A DNA stretch of 64,000 bases from Amaurobius ferox (Eukaryota; Arthropoda; Arachnida; Araneae; Amaurobiidae), in the NCBI GenBank assembly GCA_951213105.1, contig OX578135.1:164600750-164664749 (forward strand), in the 5' to 3' direction. This document shows positions 33,810 through 46,091 of this stretch, piece after piece; position 1 is the stretch's first letter, and every line of letters begins with the position of its first letter. The notes beneath the pieces were generated by a model. That model was not told the DNA's origin, searched no databases, and was given only the letters and a program-made list of their open reading frames with translations. The translations under genes and the position numbers were made by a program.

Positions 33810-34130
33810 GTGAAGTGACGTTGTAGTCACGTGACACCTGGGTCATAATGTGACATCGTATTTGGGACTTCTATTCGACGTTACGTATTAGTAACTTTGT
33901 AACTTCATTGTGACTATATTCTGTGACGTTTCCACAGTTTAATTAACACGTAACAATGTGACGACATTACAATGTGACGTCACAAACAATTTAATATGCG
34001 ACGTCACAAACGACCATGAAAATGACCAAAATAACTTCGCTGTGACCTCAATATGACATTGCCGAGACATACTGCGACGCCCTGTGACGTTCCAAAGTCA
34101 CAGTATGACGTAAATCTTACGTCACTGTGA
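33810..34130. repeat. Cluster of GTGACGT-type motifs
   Basis: At least eight TGACG/CGTCA cores occur in about 320 bp, among them TGACGTCA at 33974-33981, CGACGTCAC near 34000, TGACGTAA near 34105 and ACGTCAC near 34119. Many TGTGAC variants lie between. They may be binding sites for CREB/ATF-like factors or simply a degenerate tandem repeat. Confidence 0.5.
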
Positions 34131-35438
34131 AAAAAAAATGCTGTTAGGGATCTATATAAAGAACCGCAGGCGTGGTTAAATACATAAAGATACAAAAAAT
34201 GAAATGAAATGGACAAGTCGTTTGTATGGATGACAAAATGAAAACTAAATAAATGTTTCTGGCTGGGCCATTTGGAGTTAGGCATAGAGCAAAGCTGAAA
34301 TTCAGATGGATTAACTGTGTAGACAAATATTTTCGCATTTGTAAGACTAAGAACAAGAGAAATGGAGAACTGTCTCTGATAACAAGTCAAGATGACACAA
34401 AATGTCTGAGAACGTCAGGGATTAATATTCACAGGACTGTTGAGTCAAGAAGGAGAAGAATCATATCCAGTTGTGTTTGATCTGAATAGAAGATATTCTA
34501 TTGAACAAATTAAAACTGAACTAATTAAAACAGAACTATAGCTAATAAAGCAAAAATTAGTCAATATAATTACGCAAAAATGATAGATTTTACGGAGATA
34601 CTTTGGATCTCTTTCGTCACTGCCTACAAACAAGCAAACTCAGAAGTAAAAAAAAACAAAAATCAAAATACTCTAACTAAAGACATTTAGTATATCCTTG
34701 AATCAGTTGTATGCTGCGTTGTACTTAATTTTGAGCGAAATTATTAATTTTTCTTCATACTTGAAGAAAGCGATAAATGTCAATTTGTCAATTAATGTAA
34801 TTAATTAATTCATAATAGGAACATTGTACTATCCCATTATGCTATAACTAGTTAAAGTAAAGTGAAAAAAATGTGTATTTATTTTCATTTAAAGTTTTAA
34901 CTTATCAATAATAATATCTATAAGTTATAATCTTGATATCGATAAGTTATAATCTTAATATCGATACCCCGTCGGGCACACTGCTTAAGCTTGCTCATTA
35001 ATGCGGCAAAACATTCTCAAGATATTCGAACTGCTGTATTTTTGGTTCGCGCTATTATATGTTGCTTCGCTTTATTTGTTGCTTCGCCCTATTCTATTGC
35101 TACAGCACTATTGCATTTATAGCTGGATTGGTTCGAAAAAACTTTCGACCCGTACTTGTCCGTCAAGTGAAATCATGTTATTGGAGTTTCCCCTTGTAGT
35201 ATGTGATTTCTGCAGGGCACTATTCATTTATTTTTATTAATTGTGAATTTGAGTAAGATATATCTACCTATTTTTTATGTCATTGAGTCTGACTTATTGT
35301 CTAAGGTCATTAGGTTTTATTGCATCGAACTGACTTAGAAAATACCATCTAGGTGGTCCCTAGTTTCTTACATCGATTTCCATGTTCAAAAATATTTAAA
35401 TAGCGTTTTATTTTTCATAATTCTCTTCTGGTTTACAT
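34131..35438. other. No gene seen
   Basis: About 1.3 kb, AT-rich. A 24-bp phrase 'aagttataatcttgatatcg' and a variant repeat near 34921-34967. A minus frame of 128 codons (34390-34004) overlaps the motif cluster and has no recognisable domain. Confidence 0.35.
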
Positions 35439-36415
35439 TATCTCAATCAACAATGGTCTCAAGCTACAGAGCACCGTACACAGATTTATATGCTATATTA
35501 CATAATCTATTAACATGAGTTCAATCGTTACAATTTTTCACATTATATGTTTCCACTATTTTAACAAGTCAAAGTTCGTGAGACACAGGGGCAATTAGCC
35601 TTCACCCAAGGTGATAGAAACAACAGTCACTACGTGTATCACTGGTGCGTTGAAATTGCATCATAGCCGCTCCGAATATGGAAGAGCCAGTCTAATCCGC
35701 TGGAAGTCTTCGCATCAGTCACACACGCAGCAACATTATCTCATTCAGCAATGATTTCTAGCTATAAAGCCCCGTACACAAATTTATATGTTATATTACA
35801 TGATCTACTAATATGCGGTCAATCGTTACAATTTTTCACATTATATGTTTCCACTATTTTAACAAGTCAAAGTTCGTGAGACACGGGCAATTAGCCTTCA
35901 CCCAAGGTGATAGAAACAACAGTCACTACGTGTATCACTGGTGCGTTGAAATTGCATCATAGCCGCTCCGAATATGGAAGAGCCAGCCTAATCCGCTGGA
36001 AGTCTTCGCATCAGTCACACACGCAGCAACATTATCTCATTCAGCAATGATTTCTAGCTATAAAGCCCCGTACACAAATTTATATGTTATATTACATGAT
36101 CTACTAATATGCGGTCAATCGTTACAATTTTTCACATTATATGTTTCCACTATTTTAACAAGTCAAAGTTCGTGAGACACAGGGGCAATTAGCCTTCACC
36201 CAAGGTGATAGAAACAACAGTCACTACGTGTATCACTGGTGCGTTGAAATTGCATCATAGCCGCTCCGAATATGGAAGAGCCAGTCTAATCCGCTGGAAG
36301 TCTTCGCATCAGTCACACACGCAGCAACATTATCTCATTCAACAATGGATTCTAGCTATGGAACTCCATATACAGATTTATATGCTATATTATGTGATCT
36401 ATCAATAATTTGAGG
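35439..36415 (+). repeat. Tandem array of ~297-bp units
   Basis: Units start with 'ttatctca-tca-caatg' at 35439, 35736, 36032 and 36330. That makes three full units (297, 296 and 298 bp) and a partial fourth. Units share 'caagtcaaagttcgtgagac', 'ttcacccaaggtgatagaaa' and 'agccgctccgaatatggaag'. Middle units are almost identical; the first and the last partial one are more diverged at their outer edges, as expected for an array homogenised by unequal exchange. Confidence 0.95.
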
Positions 36416-36658
36416 TAAATCGTCATGATAACACGTTAACACTACGCATGTCAATTAAATTAGCATTTGAGGGAAAGTAATACGTAAGGAGTTTTATTAT
36501 AATCAGACAATTATTTCGTAATACATACCTAAGACATAATTTATATTTTATTCCTCGCTTAAATATCTTTTATACATATTTCAGAAAAAATTCTGGTAGT
36601 AAAATTTTGCTTCATATATTTTATACGTATAATATTTTGCATCTGGTAACTGATTATA

Positions 36659-37580
36659 AAAATCTGATGTGGGCAGCACGTGACTTTCCTTATATAATGC
36701 AATGAATTTACTACTTTTACAGTAAAAGAAAATAGATTATTCTTATAGTAGATAGTTATATTCTTTCCAAGATATTGAACTTTTGTCAGTGAGTAGTCAT
36801 TTTCATTGATTTAGCGTCATTTTTATCCAATTGGCGAGTTTTTCGTTAATTTAGCAACATTTAAAAAGTCGCCAAATTGGCGACATTCCACCAAATTCAT
36901 CGCCAAAATCTCGCCAAGTATTATGGATGGAAAAATAAGTTATTATTCCAGCAGATAAATATCTACTAACTTACAAGTACAAAAGTATTACTCAAACTAC
37001 ATTTTTTTATAAACGAAACGAACTAGACCCACGAGAATGATGTCCTCAAATTTATAGCATGGTATTACATATGAAAAGTGAACATGTTTCTCGATAGGAA
37101 ATGTTTTTTTTTTAATTTTATTTGATTTTTTGATAATTTTTTTGCCAAAATGTGGCAATATCTCGAGAACGGTTCATATTAGCGTTCCATAATTTATATC
37201 ACCCGTTTTCTAATGAAAATTTACATAAGAAATGTCTATTTTGGTAACTTTATTAGATGTTTTGATTTTTTGACGATTTTTCAAAATTTCACTCGAAAAT
37301 TTAGGGGGTTCTGAACATTCGATTGCTTATAAAGACAATAGGCTTCCAGTGTAATTTTGTACCAAATTTCGTTCAAATCGATCCAATCGTTCGTCAGTTA
37401 TCGTCTCCACAGACTAATTGATACACACACACACAGACATCACTTCAAAAATGTTCGATTCTTGATTAGGGATGCATGAAACGTGCTCTCCCGTTCTCGA
37501 ATTCGAATTTTCGACCCTGTCACAATACTTTCCTTATACATTATGTATATATGTATCCTTATACATTATGTATCCTTATA
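36659..37580 (+). mobile_element. HX element, second copy
   Basis: It starts aatctgatgtgggcagcacg. The 20-bp modules lie near 36790-36870, and a short (AC)n tract at 37422-37434. The end runs into a tail-to-tail junction with the next copy, where 'tccttatacattatgta' is present three times (37538-37592). Confidence 0.75.
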
Positions 37581-37589
37581 CATTATGTA

Positions 37590-38487
37590 TTAATGTATAA
37601 GGAAAACATTGCGACGGGGTCGAAAATTCGAATTCGGGTTTTCGACGTGAGAGCACGTTTCAAGCAATCCTGATCACGAATCAAACATTTTTGAAGTGAT
37701 GTCTGTGTGTGTGTGTGTGTCAGTAAGTCTGTGGAGACGATATCTCACGAACGAATGGAGCGATTCGAATGAAATTTGGTACAAAAATCATAATCCGTGA
37801 ATACTGGAAGACTTTTGTTTTTAAACGTAATCATATGTTCAGAACCCACCTAAATGTTCGAGTGAAATTTTCAAAAATCATCAGAAAATCAAAACCTTTA
37901 ATAAAGTTACGGAAATAGACGTTTCTTATGTAGTTTTCCTTAGAAAACGATTAACATAAATTTTAGAACGCTAGCATGAACCATTCTCGAGATATTGCAC
38001 ATTTTTCAAACAAATGTATAAAAAAATCCCTTAAATTAAAAAAATATTAATTGTTGAGAAACATGTTCACTTTTCATATGTAATATCAAGCGATAAATTG
38101 GGTGACATCATTCTCGTGTATTTAGCTCGTTCCAATCATGAGAAAAGATACTTTGAATAACTTTTGTATTTGAACACCAATAGTCATTTATCTGCTATAA
38201 GAATAACTTATTTCTCCATCCATAAAGCTTGGCGAGATTTTGACGACGAATGTGGCCGAATGTCGCCAACTTGACGACTTTTTTAAATGTTGCCAAATTA
38301 ACGAAAATCTCGCCAAATGGATAAAAATGACGCTAAATCTATGAAAAGGACGACTAATCGTCGAAAATTCGATATCTTGGAAAGAATATAAGTATCTATT
38401 ATAAGAAAAGCCGATTTTTTTACTGTAACAGTAGTAAATTCATTGCATTATATAAGAAAAGTCATGTGTTGTCTACATCAGATTTTT
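37590..38487 (-). mobile_element. HX element, third copy, inverted
   Basis: Its 3' end at 37590 meets the 3' end of the previous copy. The (GT)n tract at 37702-37720 is followed by 'acgatatctcacgaacgaat' and 'gaaatttggtac', the clearest example of the shared head sentence in this family. Four 20-bp modules lie at 38287-38366. The 5' end is near 38487. Confidence 0.75.
38287..38366 (+). repeat. Four 20-bp modules in HX
   Basis: ATGTTGCCAAATTAACGAAA, ATCTCGCCAAATGGATAAAA, ATGACGCTAAATCTATGAAA and AGGACGACTAATCGTCGAAA follow each other with no gap. Confidence 0.85.
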
Positions 38488-38556
38488 TTAATTATAAAGT
38501 TTCGATATATTGGACAGAATGCAGTTTATGTCTTCCTAATTGGACTACAAACAACA

Positions 38557-39318
38557 AAATCTGATGTGGGCAACACATAACTTTCCTTATATAATGTAAT
38601 GAATTTACTACTTTTATAGTAAAAAAAATAGGTTTTTCTTATAGTAGATATTAATATTCTTTCCAAGATATTGAATTTTCGACAATTAGTCGTCATTTTC
38701 TTTGATTTAGCGTCATTTTTATCCATTTGACGAGATTTTCGTTAATTTGGCAACATTTCAAAAAGTCGCCAAGTTGGCGACATTCCACCAAATTCGTCGC
38801 CAAAATCTCGCCAAGCATATGCACTTAAAAATAAGTTATTCTTACAGCAGATAAATGACTATATGCGTTCAAATACAAAAGTATTACTCAAAGTATCTTT
38901 TTTCATGAATGGAACGAGCTAGATCCACGAGAATGATGTCACCCAATTTATCGCATGGTATTATATATGAAAAGTGAACATGTTTCTCCATAGGAAATAA
39001 TTTTTTTTATTTTATATGACTTTTTGATAATTTTTTTGAAAAATGTACAATTTCTGGAGAACGGTTCATGTTAGCGTTCTAAAATTTATGTTAATCGTTT
39101 TCTAATGAAAAATTACATAAGAAATGTCTATTTGCGTAACTTTATTAGCGGTTTTGATTTTTTGACGATTTTTTCAAAATTTCATTCGAAAATTTAAGGG
39201 GGTTCTGAACATTCGATTGCGTATAAAAACAATAGGCTTCCAGTGTTTATGGAATGTGATTTTTGTACCAAATTTAGTTCGAATCGGTCCATTCGTTCGT
39301 CAGTTATCGTCTCCACAG

Positions 39319-39350
<32 letters not shown>

Positions 39351-39490
39351 TTTCACACCCAGACATCACTTCAAAAATGTTTGATTCGTGATCAGGGATG
39401 CTTGAAGCGTACTCTCCCGTCGAAAACTCGAATTCGAATTTTCGACCCCGTCACAATACTTTCCTTATACATTATGTATATAAGGAAAGT
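38557..39490 (+). mobile_element. HX element, fourth copy
   Basis: It starts aaatctgatgtgggcaacac. The (AC)n tract is at 39317-39347, and the terminal palindrome ACTTTCCTTATA ... TATAAGGAAAGT ends at 39490. It is the copy most similar to 30422-31363. Confidence 0.78.
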
Positions 39491-40544
39491 AATAAGTAAA
39501 TAAGAAAATAAAATTTTGGAGTCAACCGGTTATGAAGGCAAAAAACAGTTTTATTTTCTTCAGGACAGGCGAAAAGCGCAATTTTCCTTAAAGTTCGGCA
39601 TCTGCGGGAGAATAGCATACATGGCTGAAGGTAGGAGAAAAGTTGTCATGTGCAAAAATGAAAAATATGAAACCAAGAAGATAAGAAGCGAAAGGCAGGA
39701 TACTTATAATGAAAGGGTTGGAAAAATGATAGCATAAAATAAAGACTGGACGTAAATACACCAAGACAGTAAGAGAACGGATAGTAGAACGAGTAAAAAG
39801 TAGCTTGAAATAGAGTGAATAGGAAGGCCGCGCTTCAATGGCTTGAAAGCCTTCCATCACGATGAGAAAGCATGTTCTGAAATTCAAAGCATTGTTTTGT
39901 GTTAATGCTTTGATAAAATATCTTCCAGTTATGGTTTTTATTGTTCTTTTTTAATGTTTCAAACTAAATTAATACTTCAGTGATAAAAAGTAACTTTATA
40001 AGTATTACAGTTTGGTATTATTTCCCTGCATGAACTGTTTTGTGCATTTGAAAGCGAATTTCTCTTCTGCAAGTCATTAAACTAAAATTCAAAAGGTACT
40101 TTGGTAAGTGAATTGCGAGGAAATCTAATTAATCAGTATTTTAAACAGGTATTTGTTTAATATTTTAGTCCAAACATCAAGCTGAGGTTTTAATTTTCAA
40201 AATTTAGAATATTTCCAGTTTGAAGTTTCTATAACTGCTATAAAAGTGATATGTTTCATATTTTTCACTCAGAATTGATGTTTTGCAAAATATATATTGA
40301 TTTCTATTAAAGAGCACATGAGCATTGTTTTTAAACAAAGTTTTCAATTGCTGAACTTTCTGGAGACTATAATCGCGTATTTAGATTTTCGAAAAGGTCG
40401 TTTTTATTCCAAATTCAATTTATGAATTGGACTTTTTTGAAAGTTTGCCGATTGTTTCTCAGTCAAACTCCCATATGAACCTTAATTGTCCTTCCTACTC
40501 TTCTGCTTGTAAATCTCTTGTTTAACTTTTCGACACCGATTGCT
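39491..40544. other. No gene assigned
   Basis: A plus-strand frame at 39516-39737 (73 codons, lysine-rich, MESTGYEGKKQFYFLQDRRK...) is somewhat GC-richer but has no recognisable domain or splice support. The rest is AT-rich. Confidence 0.35.
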
Positions 40545-41848
40545 TTTTAAGACTTTACAACATAGTTGAAAAGTGTTTATGACTTTGTTCATTCTGGCTG
40601 TCTGTCTGTCTGTCCGTTAGTACGAGAACTGCCGTAAAAATGACTTTATCAAAATAAAATTTTAGTGTGTTGTTCAGACGGTCCGTGGAACCTATGGGAA
40701 TATAAATGAATAATATCACCCAATGAGATTTGGATTGAACCCGGGTTGAAAAAACAAAATACATTGAGCCCTATGGGACCTAATTTTTCAAACAATTTTT
40801 AAGCGGATTTAAAATTCACAAACTGCTTCAAAAGTTTTAGAAAATATTCAAATTATCATATAAAAAAAATTCAGCGAAATATATTGAGTAGTTTTTTAAA
40901 TAAAAACTAAAATAACAATTACACCTTTTATATGAAGAGAGCACGTGACCATTATATGCAGTGATCACGTGACCCACTTCAACATAAAATATGGCATCCA
41001 TCTTGTGTCAAAATCATGATTTTTAAAGTTCTTTTTAATTCATATTGAGTGAAAAAAAATCGTCTTAAAACCGCTTTATTTTTAATTAAATTCTGTGCAT
41101 CTGCATACTGAACCAACGTAATTACAATATATTTGAGTTTAAATGATCATCTAACTTTGATTATTTCTACAACGAAGCCTAATTTTAACTTATGGAGAAT
41201 GTAAATACCAAAAGATGTAGAATGAGTTGTATAAGAATTGCTGCATTTCTTTAACGCAAAATTATTTAGCTTATGGTGTCTGTAATATAGCTGATATGAA
41301 TGAAATATTCATTGATTTTACACACAGAAGCAGACGATTTTTTCTATAAATTTTTAAGCATAGAGTTTAATTACTTGTACCTCCATGGTCTTAAGTTTTT
41401 AAATAAAATAAATTATTATAGTATTGCGATGAATGAAATGAATGGAAAAAAGTTTATGAATGAAATGCTGCTTTTATAGAGAGAGCCAGGCGTGTTATAT
41501 TTCGATGACATCATTTGAATAAATTTCATTTGTTTTCGATGAAGTTTCCAAATATAATAAATTATTGTAGTATTATGATAATTTAAAAAATATTACCGAG
41601 GAATGTATCGCATTTTAAAGATGTTTAAACTAGGCAATTTATATTTGAATGCCGTCATTTGAATGAAGTTCATTTTTTTCGATGAAGTTTTAAGTTTTCA
41701 AATATAATAAGTTAATGTAGTATTGTGATAATTTTAAAAATATTACCGAGGAAGGCATCGCATTTTGGAGGTGTTTAAATAAAATTGCATTGAAGTTGGA
41801 AAGTGTTTCATAATCAATGCTTTATACATGATTGATCTTTTTTGTTTC
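40545..41848 (+). mobile_element. HY family element, copy D
   Basis: It starts at the decayed hairpin 'agactttacaacatagttga', 'aaagtgttta'. Then come (CTGT)n with 'ccgttagtacgagaactgcc', 'ggattgaacccgggttg', internal 'tttgaataaatttcatttg' repeats, and the 3' end 'aatcaatgctttatacatg', 'attgatct'. About 1.3 kb, non-coding. Confidence 0.78.
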
Positions 41849-41895
41849 TTCCTTTTTCCGTTAATTTTCTTCCTGTTTCCTGAATTAGTGTTATA

Positions 41896-44423
41896 CTAGC
41901 CGAATACCCGTTGAAAATCAACGGTCTCGCAATAAGCAACCCCTGAATAATGTAATTTTTTTAATAATTCGCGTTTCACATTTATTCGACAAATCGAATA
42001 TTTTGGTGTGCAGAACCCCCTAAAGAAGAAAATATTGGGAAACAAAATTTGAGCATTTCTTCCTTTCGAATTATCAACCCTTATACCACATTAAAGTCCG
42101 ATCCCGAGGCACCCCTCTCATCCAGAGGCACCACTATATTATTATTTCTCCTTTGGAACTCTTTTCTGTGAAGCACATCCATAAATGAACATTTTTGGAA
42201 AACTCTGTTTGTCTTGTGTTTTTCATCAGATGATTGGCCCATATACCAAATATCAAGCCTCTACCACATTTAAAGGAAGCGTGCCTCATTTATTCGGAAA
42301 ATCGAACATATAAGTGTGCGCACCCCTTAAAGTAGCAAATATAGGAAATCTGAAATTTCACACTCTCTTCCTTTCAAACAATCTACCCGTACATAAAATT
42401 TGAAGTCGCTATCCTATCGAGAAGCAAGTTTTTCTATCACTTCACGTTTTGAACGTTTTTCTGTGTAGCACCACGCTAAAGAACATTTTGTCAAACTGTA
42501 TTCATATTTGTTTTCTTTTTGTCAAATGGTTAGCCCATATACTAAATTTCAAGTCTCTATCACATTGTAAAGGAGGCGTTTTCATTTGTTCGGTAAATCG
42601 AACATTTTAGTGAGCGGCACCCCCTATAATAACAAATGTTGGAAAACTGAAATTGCACACTTTCTTCCTTTCCAACTTTTTACCAGTACACCAAATTTGA
42701 AGTCTCTATCTCATCGCGAAGCATGCTTTTCTAGCATTTCATCTTTCGAATGCTTTTGGGTGGAGTACCCACCCCCTTAACTTTACATTTTTTGAAAAAC
42801 TCTATTATTTTTGTGATTTCTGTCAGATGATTTGCCCATATATCAAATATCAAGCCTCTATCACGTTTTAAAAGGGGCGTTTCTTTTTTATCCCGAAAAT
42901 CGAACATTTTGGTGTACGGCACTCCCTAAAGTAGAAAATATTGGTAAACTGACATTGTACACTTTATTCCTTTCAAACTATCTACCCTTATACCAAATTT
43001 GATACCTCTAAATCATTCTGAAGCATGGTTTTTTATCAATTCACTTTTCGAACGTTTTACTCTGGAGCACCCCCTTAAACGAACATTTTTGAAAAACTAT
43101 ATTTGTCTTGGGTGTTTTCGTCAAATGATTAGCCCATATACCGAATTTCAAGCCTCCATCAAATTTTAAAGGAACGTTTTCTCATTTATTCTGTAAATCG
43201 AACATTTTGGTGTGCGGCACCCCCTTAAGTAGAAAATAATGAAAATCTGAAATTGCACACATTCTTCGTTTCGAATGATTTACCCATACACCAAATTTAT
43301 AGTCTCTACCTCATCACAAAGCATGCTTTCCTATCATTTCACTTTCCGAACGTTTTAGTGTGCGGCACCGCCTTAAGTAGAAAATATTGGAAATCTGAAA
43401 TTGCACACTTTCTTCTTTTCGAATGATTTACCAATACACCAAATTTGAAGTCTCTATCTCCTCGCAAAGCATGCTTTCCCATCATTTCACTTTTCGAACG
43501 TTTTGGTGTGGTGCACCCCCTCTATAGACCGTTTTCGAAAAATTCGATTTTTCCATTTTCATTGGATTTACTATCACATTATTCACCCATATACCAAATG
43601 GAGAGCCTCTATCAAATTTTAATGTAGTCGTCTCTCATTTATTCGGTAAATCGAACAATTCGGTGTGTGGCACCCCCTTAAGTAGAAAATATTCGAAATC
43701 TGAAATTGTACATTTTCATTGGGTTTACTGTCACATTATTTGCCCATATACCAAATATCAAGCCTCTATCAAATTTTAATGTAGTCGTCTCTCATTTATT
43801 CGGTAAATCGAACAATTCGGTGTGCGGCACCCACTTAAGTAGAAAATATTCGAAATCTGAAATTGTATACTTTCTTCCTTTCAAACGGTTTACCCATACA
43901 CTAAATTTGAAGTCTCTATCTTATCGCAAAGCATACTTTTCTATCATTTCACTTTTCGAACGTTTTGGTGTGGAGCACCCCCTAAACGAACAGTTTAGAA
44001 AACTATATTCGTTTTGGGTGTTTTCATCAAATGATTAGCCCATGTACCAAATTTCAAGCCTGTATCAAATTTTAAAGTTGCCGTTTCTCATTTATTCGGT
44101 AAATCGAATATTTTGGTGTGCGGCACCCCCTTAAGTAGAAAATATTCGAAATCTGAAATTGTGCACTATTTTCCTTTCAAACGGTTTACCCATACAACAA
44201 TTTTGAAGTCTCTATCTCATCGCAAAGTATGCTTTCCCATCATTTTACTTTTCGAACGTTTTGGTGTGGGGCACCCCCTCTATAGAACGTTTTCGAAAAA
44301 TTTGATTTTTCCAGGGAGTTTTATCGAACGACCGAGCCGTGTACCAAATTGCAAGTCTCTATCTATTCGGGAAGTGCCTAAAAAAGCGTGACAGACAGAC
44401 GGACACTTGGCAATTAGTATATA
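41896..44423 (-). mobile_element. RC-B array, unit 1 (2.5 kb)
   Basis: On the minus strand the unit ends at 41896 with CTAG, preceded by the perfect hairpin CCGTTGA-TTT-TCAACGG and GTATTCGG. Its 5' end (TATATACTAATTGCCAA, then GTCC/GTCT) abuts unit 2 at 44423 with no spacer. The interior is a chain of degenerate subunits with words such as 'ggtgtgcggcacccccttaa' and 'gaagtctctatctcatcgc'. It is the longest and most diverged unit. Confidence 0.82.
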
Positions 44424-46091
44424 CTAGCTGAATACCCGTTGAAAATCAACGGTCTCGCAATAAGCAATCCCTGAATAATGTAAATTTTATAATAATTCGC
44501 GTTTCACATTTATTCGACAAATCGAATATTTTGGTGTGCAGAACCCCCTAAAGGAGAAAATATTGGAGAACTAAATTTTCGCACTTCTTCCTCTGTTTGT
44601 ATTGTGTTTTTTATCAGATGATTGGCCCATATACCAAATATCAAGCCTCTATCACATTTAAAAGGAAGCGTGCCTCATTTATTCAGAAAATCGAACATAT
44701 TAGTGTGCGTACCCCTTAAAGTAACAAATATTGGAAATCTGAAATTTCACACTTTCTTCCTTTCAAACTATCTACCCTTACACCAAATTTGATATCTCTA
44801 TCTCATTTCGAAGCATGGTTTTTTATCAATTCTCTTTTCGAACGTTTCGAACGAATAGATAGAGAGACATCGGCACCCCCTACAATAGCAAATGTTGGAA
44901 GACTGAAATTGCACACTTTCTTCCTTTCCAACTTTTTACCCGTACACCAAATTTTAAATCTCTATCTCATCGTGAAGCATGCTTTTCTAGCATTTCATCT
45001 TTCGAATGCTTTTGTGTTGATGTTGAAACCCAGACCGTCCGACCTACCAGAAAGGTGTAAGGTAACTGTTTTGGACGGTCGGGAAGTGCCACCCAATTCA
45101 GACCGGAACCCAGTGGGGGAGGCATCCACAGGGACCGTACCCTCCTTCCCCTACCACCAACCTCTCGGAAGGACTTTCGGACCCACATGTTTAACGTGAT
45201 CGTACTCCGCATGAACACGGCGGCAGTTTTGGCAGTGGCTGGAATCGAACCCGGGCCAACCGAGTGCAACTCCAGCGCGCTAACCAATGGGCTACCGCGC
45301 CCCTCGAATGCTTTTGTGTGGAGTACCCACCCCTTTAACTATACATTTTTTAAAAACTCTATTCTTTTTGTAATTTCTATGAGATGTTTCGCCCATATAC
45401 CAAATATAAAGCCTCTATCACGTTTTTAAAGGAGCGTTTCTCCTTTATTCCGAAAATCGAACGTTTTGGTGTGCGAGGTGCGACACCCCCTTAAGTAGAA
45501 AATATTGGAAATCTGAAATTGCACACTTTCTTCCTTTCGAACGATTTACCCATACACCGAATTTGAAGTCTCTATCTCATCGCAAAGCATGCTTTCCTAT
45601 CATTTCACTTTTCGAACGTTTTGGTGTGCGGCACCCCCTTAAGTGGAAAATATTGGAAATCTGAAATTGCACACTTTCTTCCTTTCGAACGATTTACTCA
45701 TACACCAAACTTGAAGTCTCTATCTCATCGCAAAGCATGCTCTCCTATCATTTCACTTTTCGAACGTTTTGGTGTGCTGCACACCCCCCCCCCCCCCCTT
45801 AAGTAGAAAATATTGGAAATCTGAAATTGCACACTTTCTTCCTTTCGAGTGATTTACGCATATACCAACTTTGAAGTCTCTATCTCATCGCAAAGCATGC
45901 TTTCCCGTCATTTCACTTTTCGAACGTTTTGGTGTGGGGCACCCCCTCTATAGAACGTTTTCGAAAAATTCGATTTTTCCAGGGAGTTTTATCGAACGAC
46001 CGAGCCGTGTACCAAATTGCAAGTCTCTATCTATTCGGGAAGTGCCTAAAAAAGCGTGACAGACAGACGGACACTTGGCAATTAGTATATA
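44424..46091 (-). mobile_element. RC-B array, unit 2 (1668 bp)
   Basis: It has the same boundaries as unit 1 and is nearly identical to unit 3 along its whole length, including the SINE-2 insertion at 45018-45303. It is shorter than unit 1 because fewer internal subunits are present. Confidence 0.85.
45018..45303 (-). mobile_element. SINE-2 copy in RC-B unit 2
   Basis: It is flanked by perfect 16-bp repeats TCGAATGCTTTTGTGT (45002-45017 and 45304-45319). Minus-strand order: an A-box-like TAGCCCATTGGTTAGCGCG, the B box GGGTTCGATTCC, a body with 'gtccgaaagtccttccgaga', then the 3' end GGTAGGTCGGACGGTCTGGG and a short CAACATCA tail. RNA polymerase III promoter parts are intact, so it could still be transcribed. 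Long frames on both strands here are by-products. Confidence 0.92.

Noticed and set aside
34004..34390. 128-codon minus-strand frame
   Set aside because: It overlaps the GTGACGT motif cluster, has no domain and shares its space with a plus-strand frame.
34921..34967. Possible regulatory direct repeat (aagttataatcttgatatcg)
   Set aside because: Only two short AT-rich copies; nothing distinguishes it from local slippage.
35439..36415. CRISPR array
   Set aside because: Units of about 297 bp without spacers, in a eukaryotic context.
42586..44391. Several 60-110 codon frames with similar peptides (LKSLSHREACF, LFERFGV)
   Set aside because: They look like a protein family but are translations of the RC-B internal subunits, present wherever the subunits occur and in varying frames.
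44789..45287. Frames of 106-136 codons on both strands, repeated at 46457-46955
   Set aside because: They cross SINE-2 and the RC-B subunits. The duplication of the frames simply reflects the duplicated unit.
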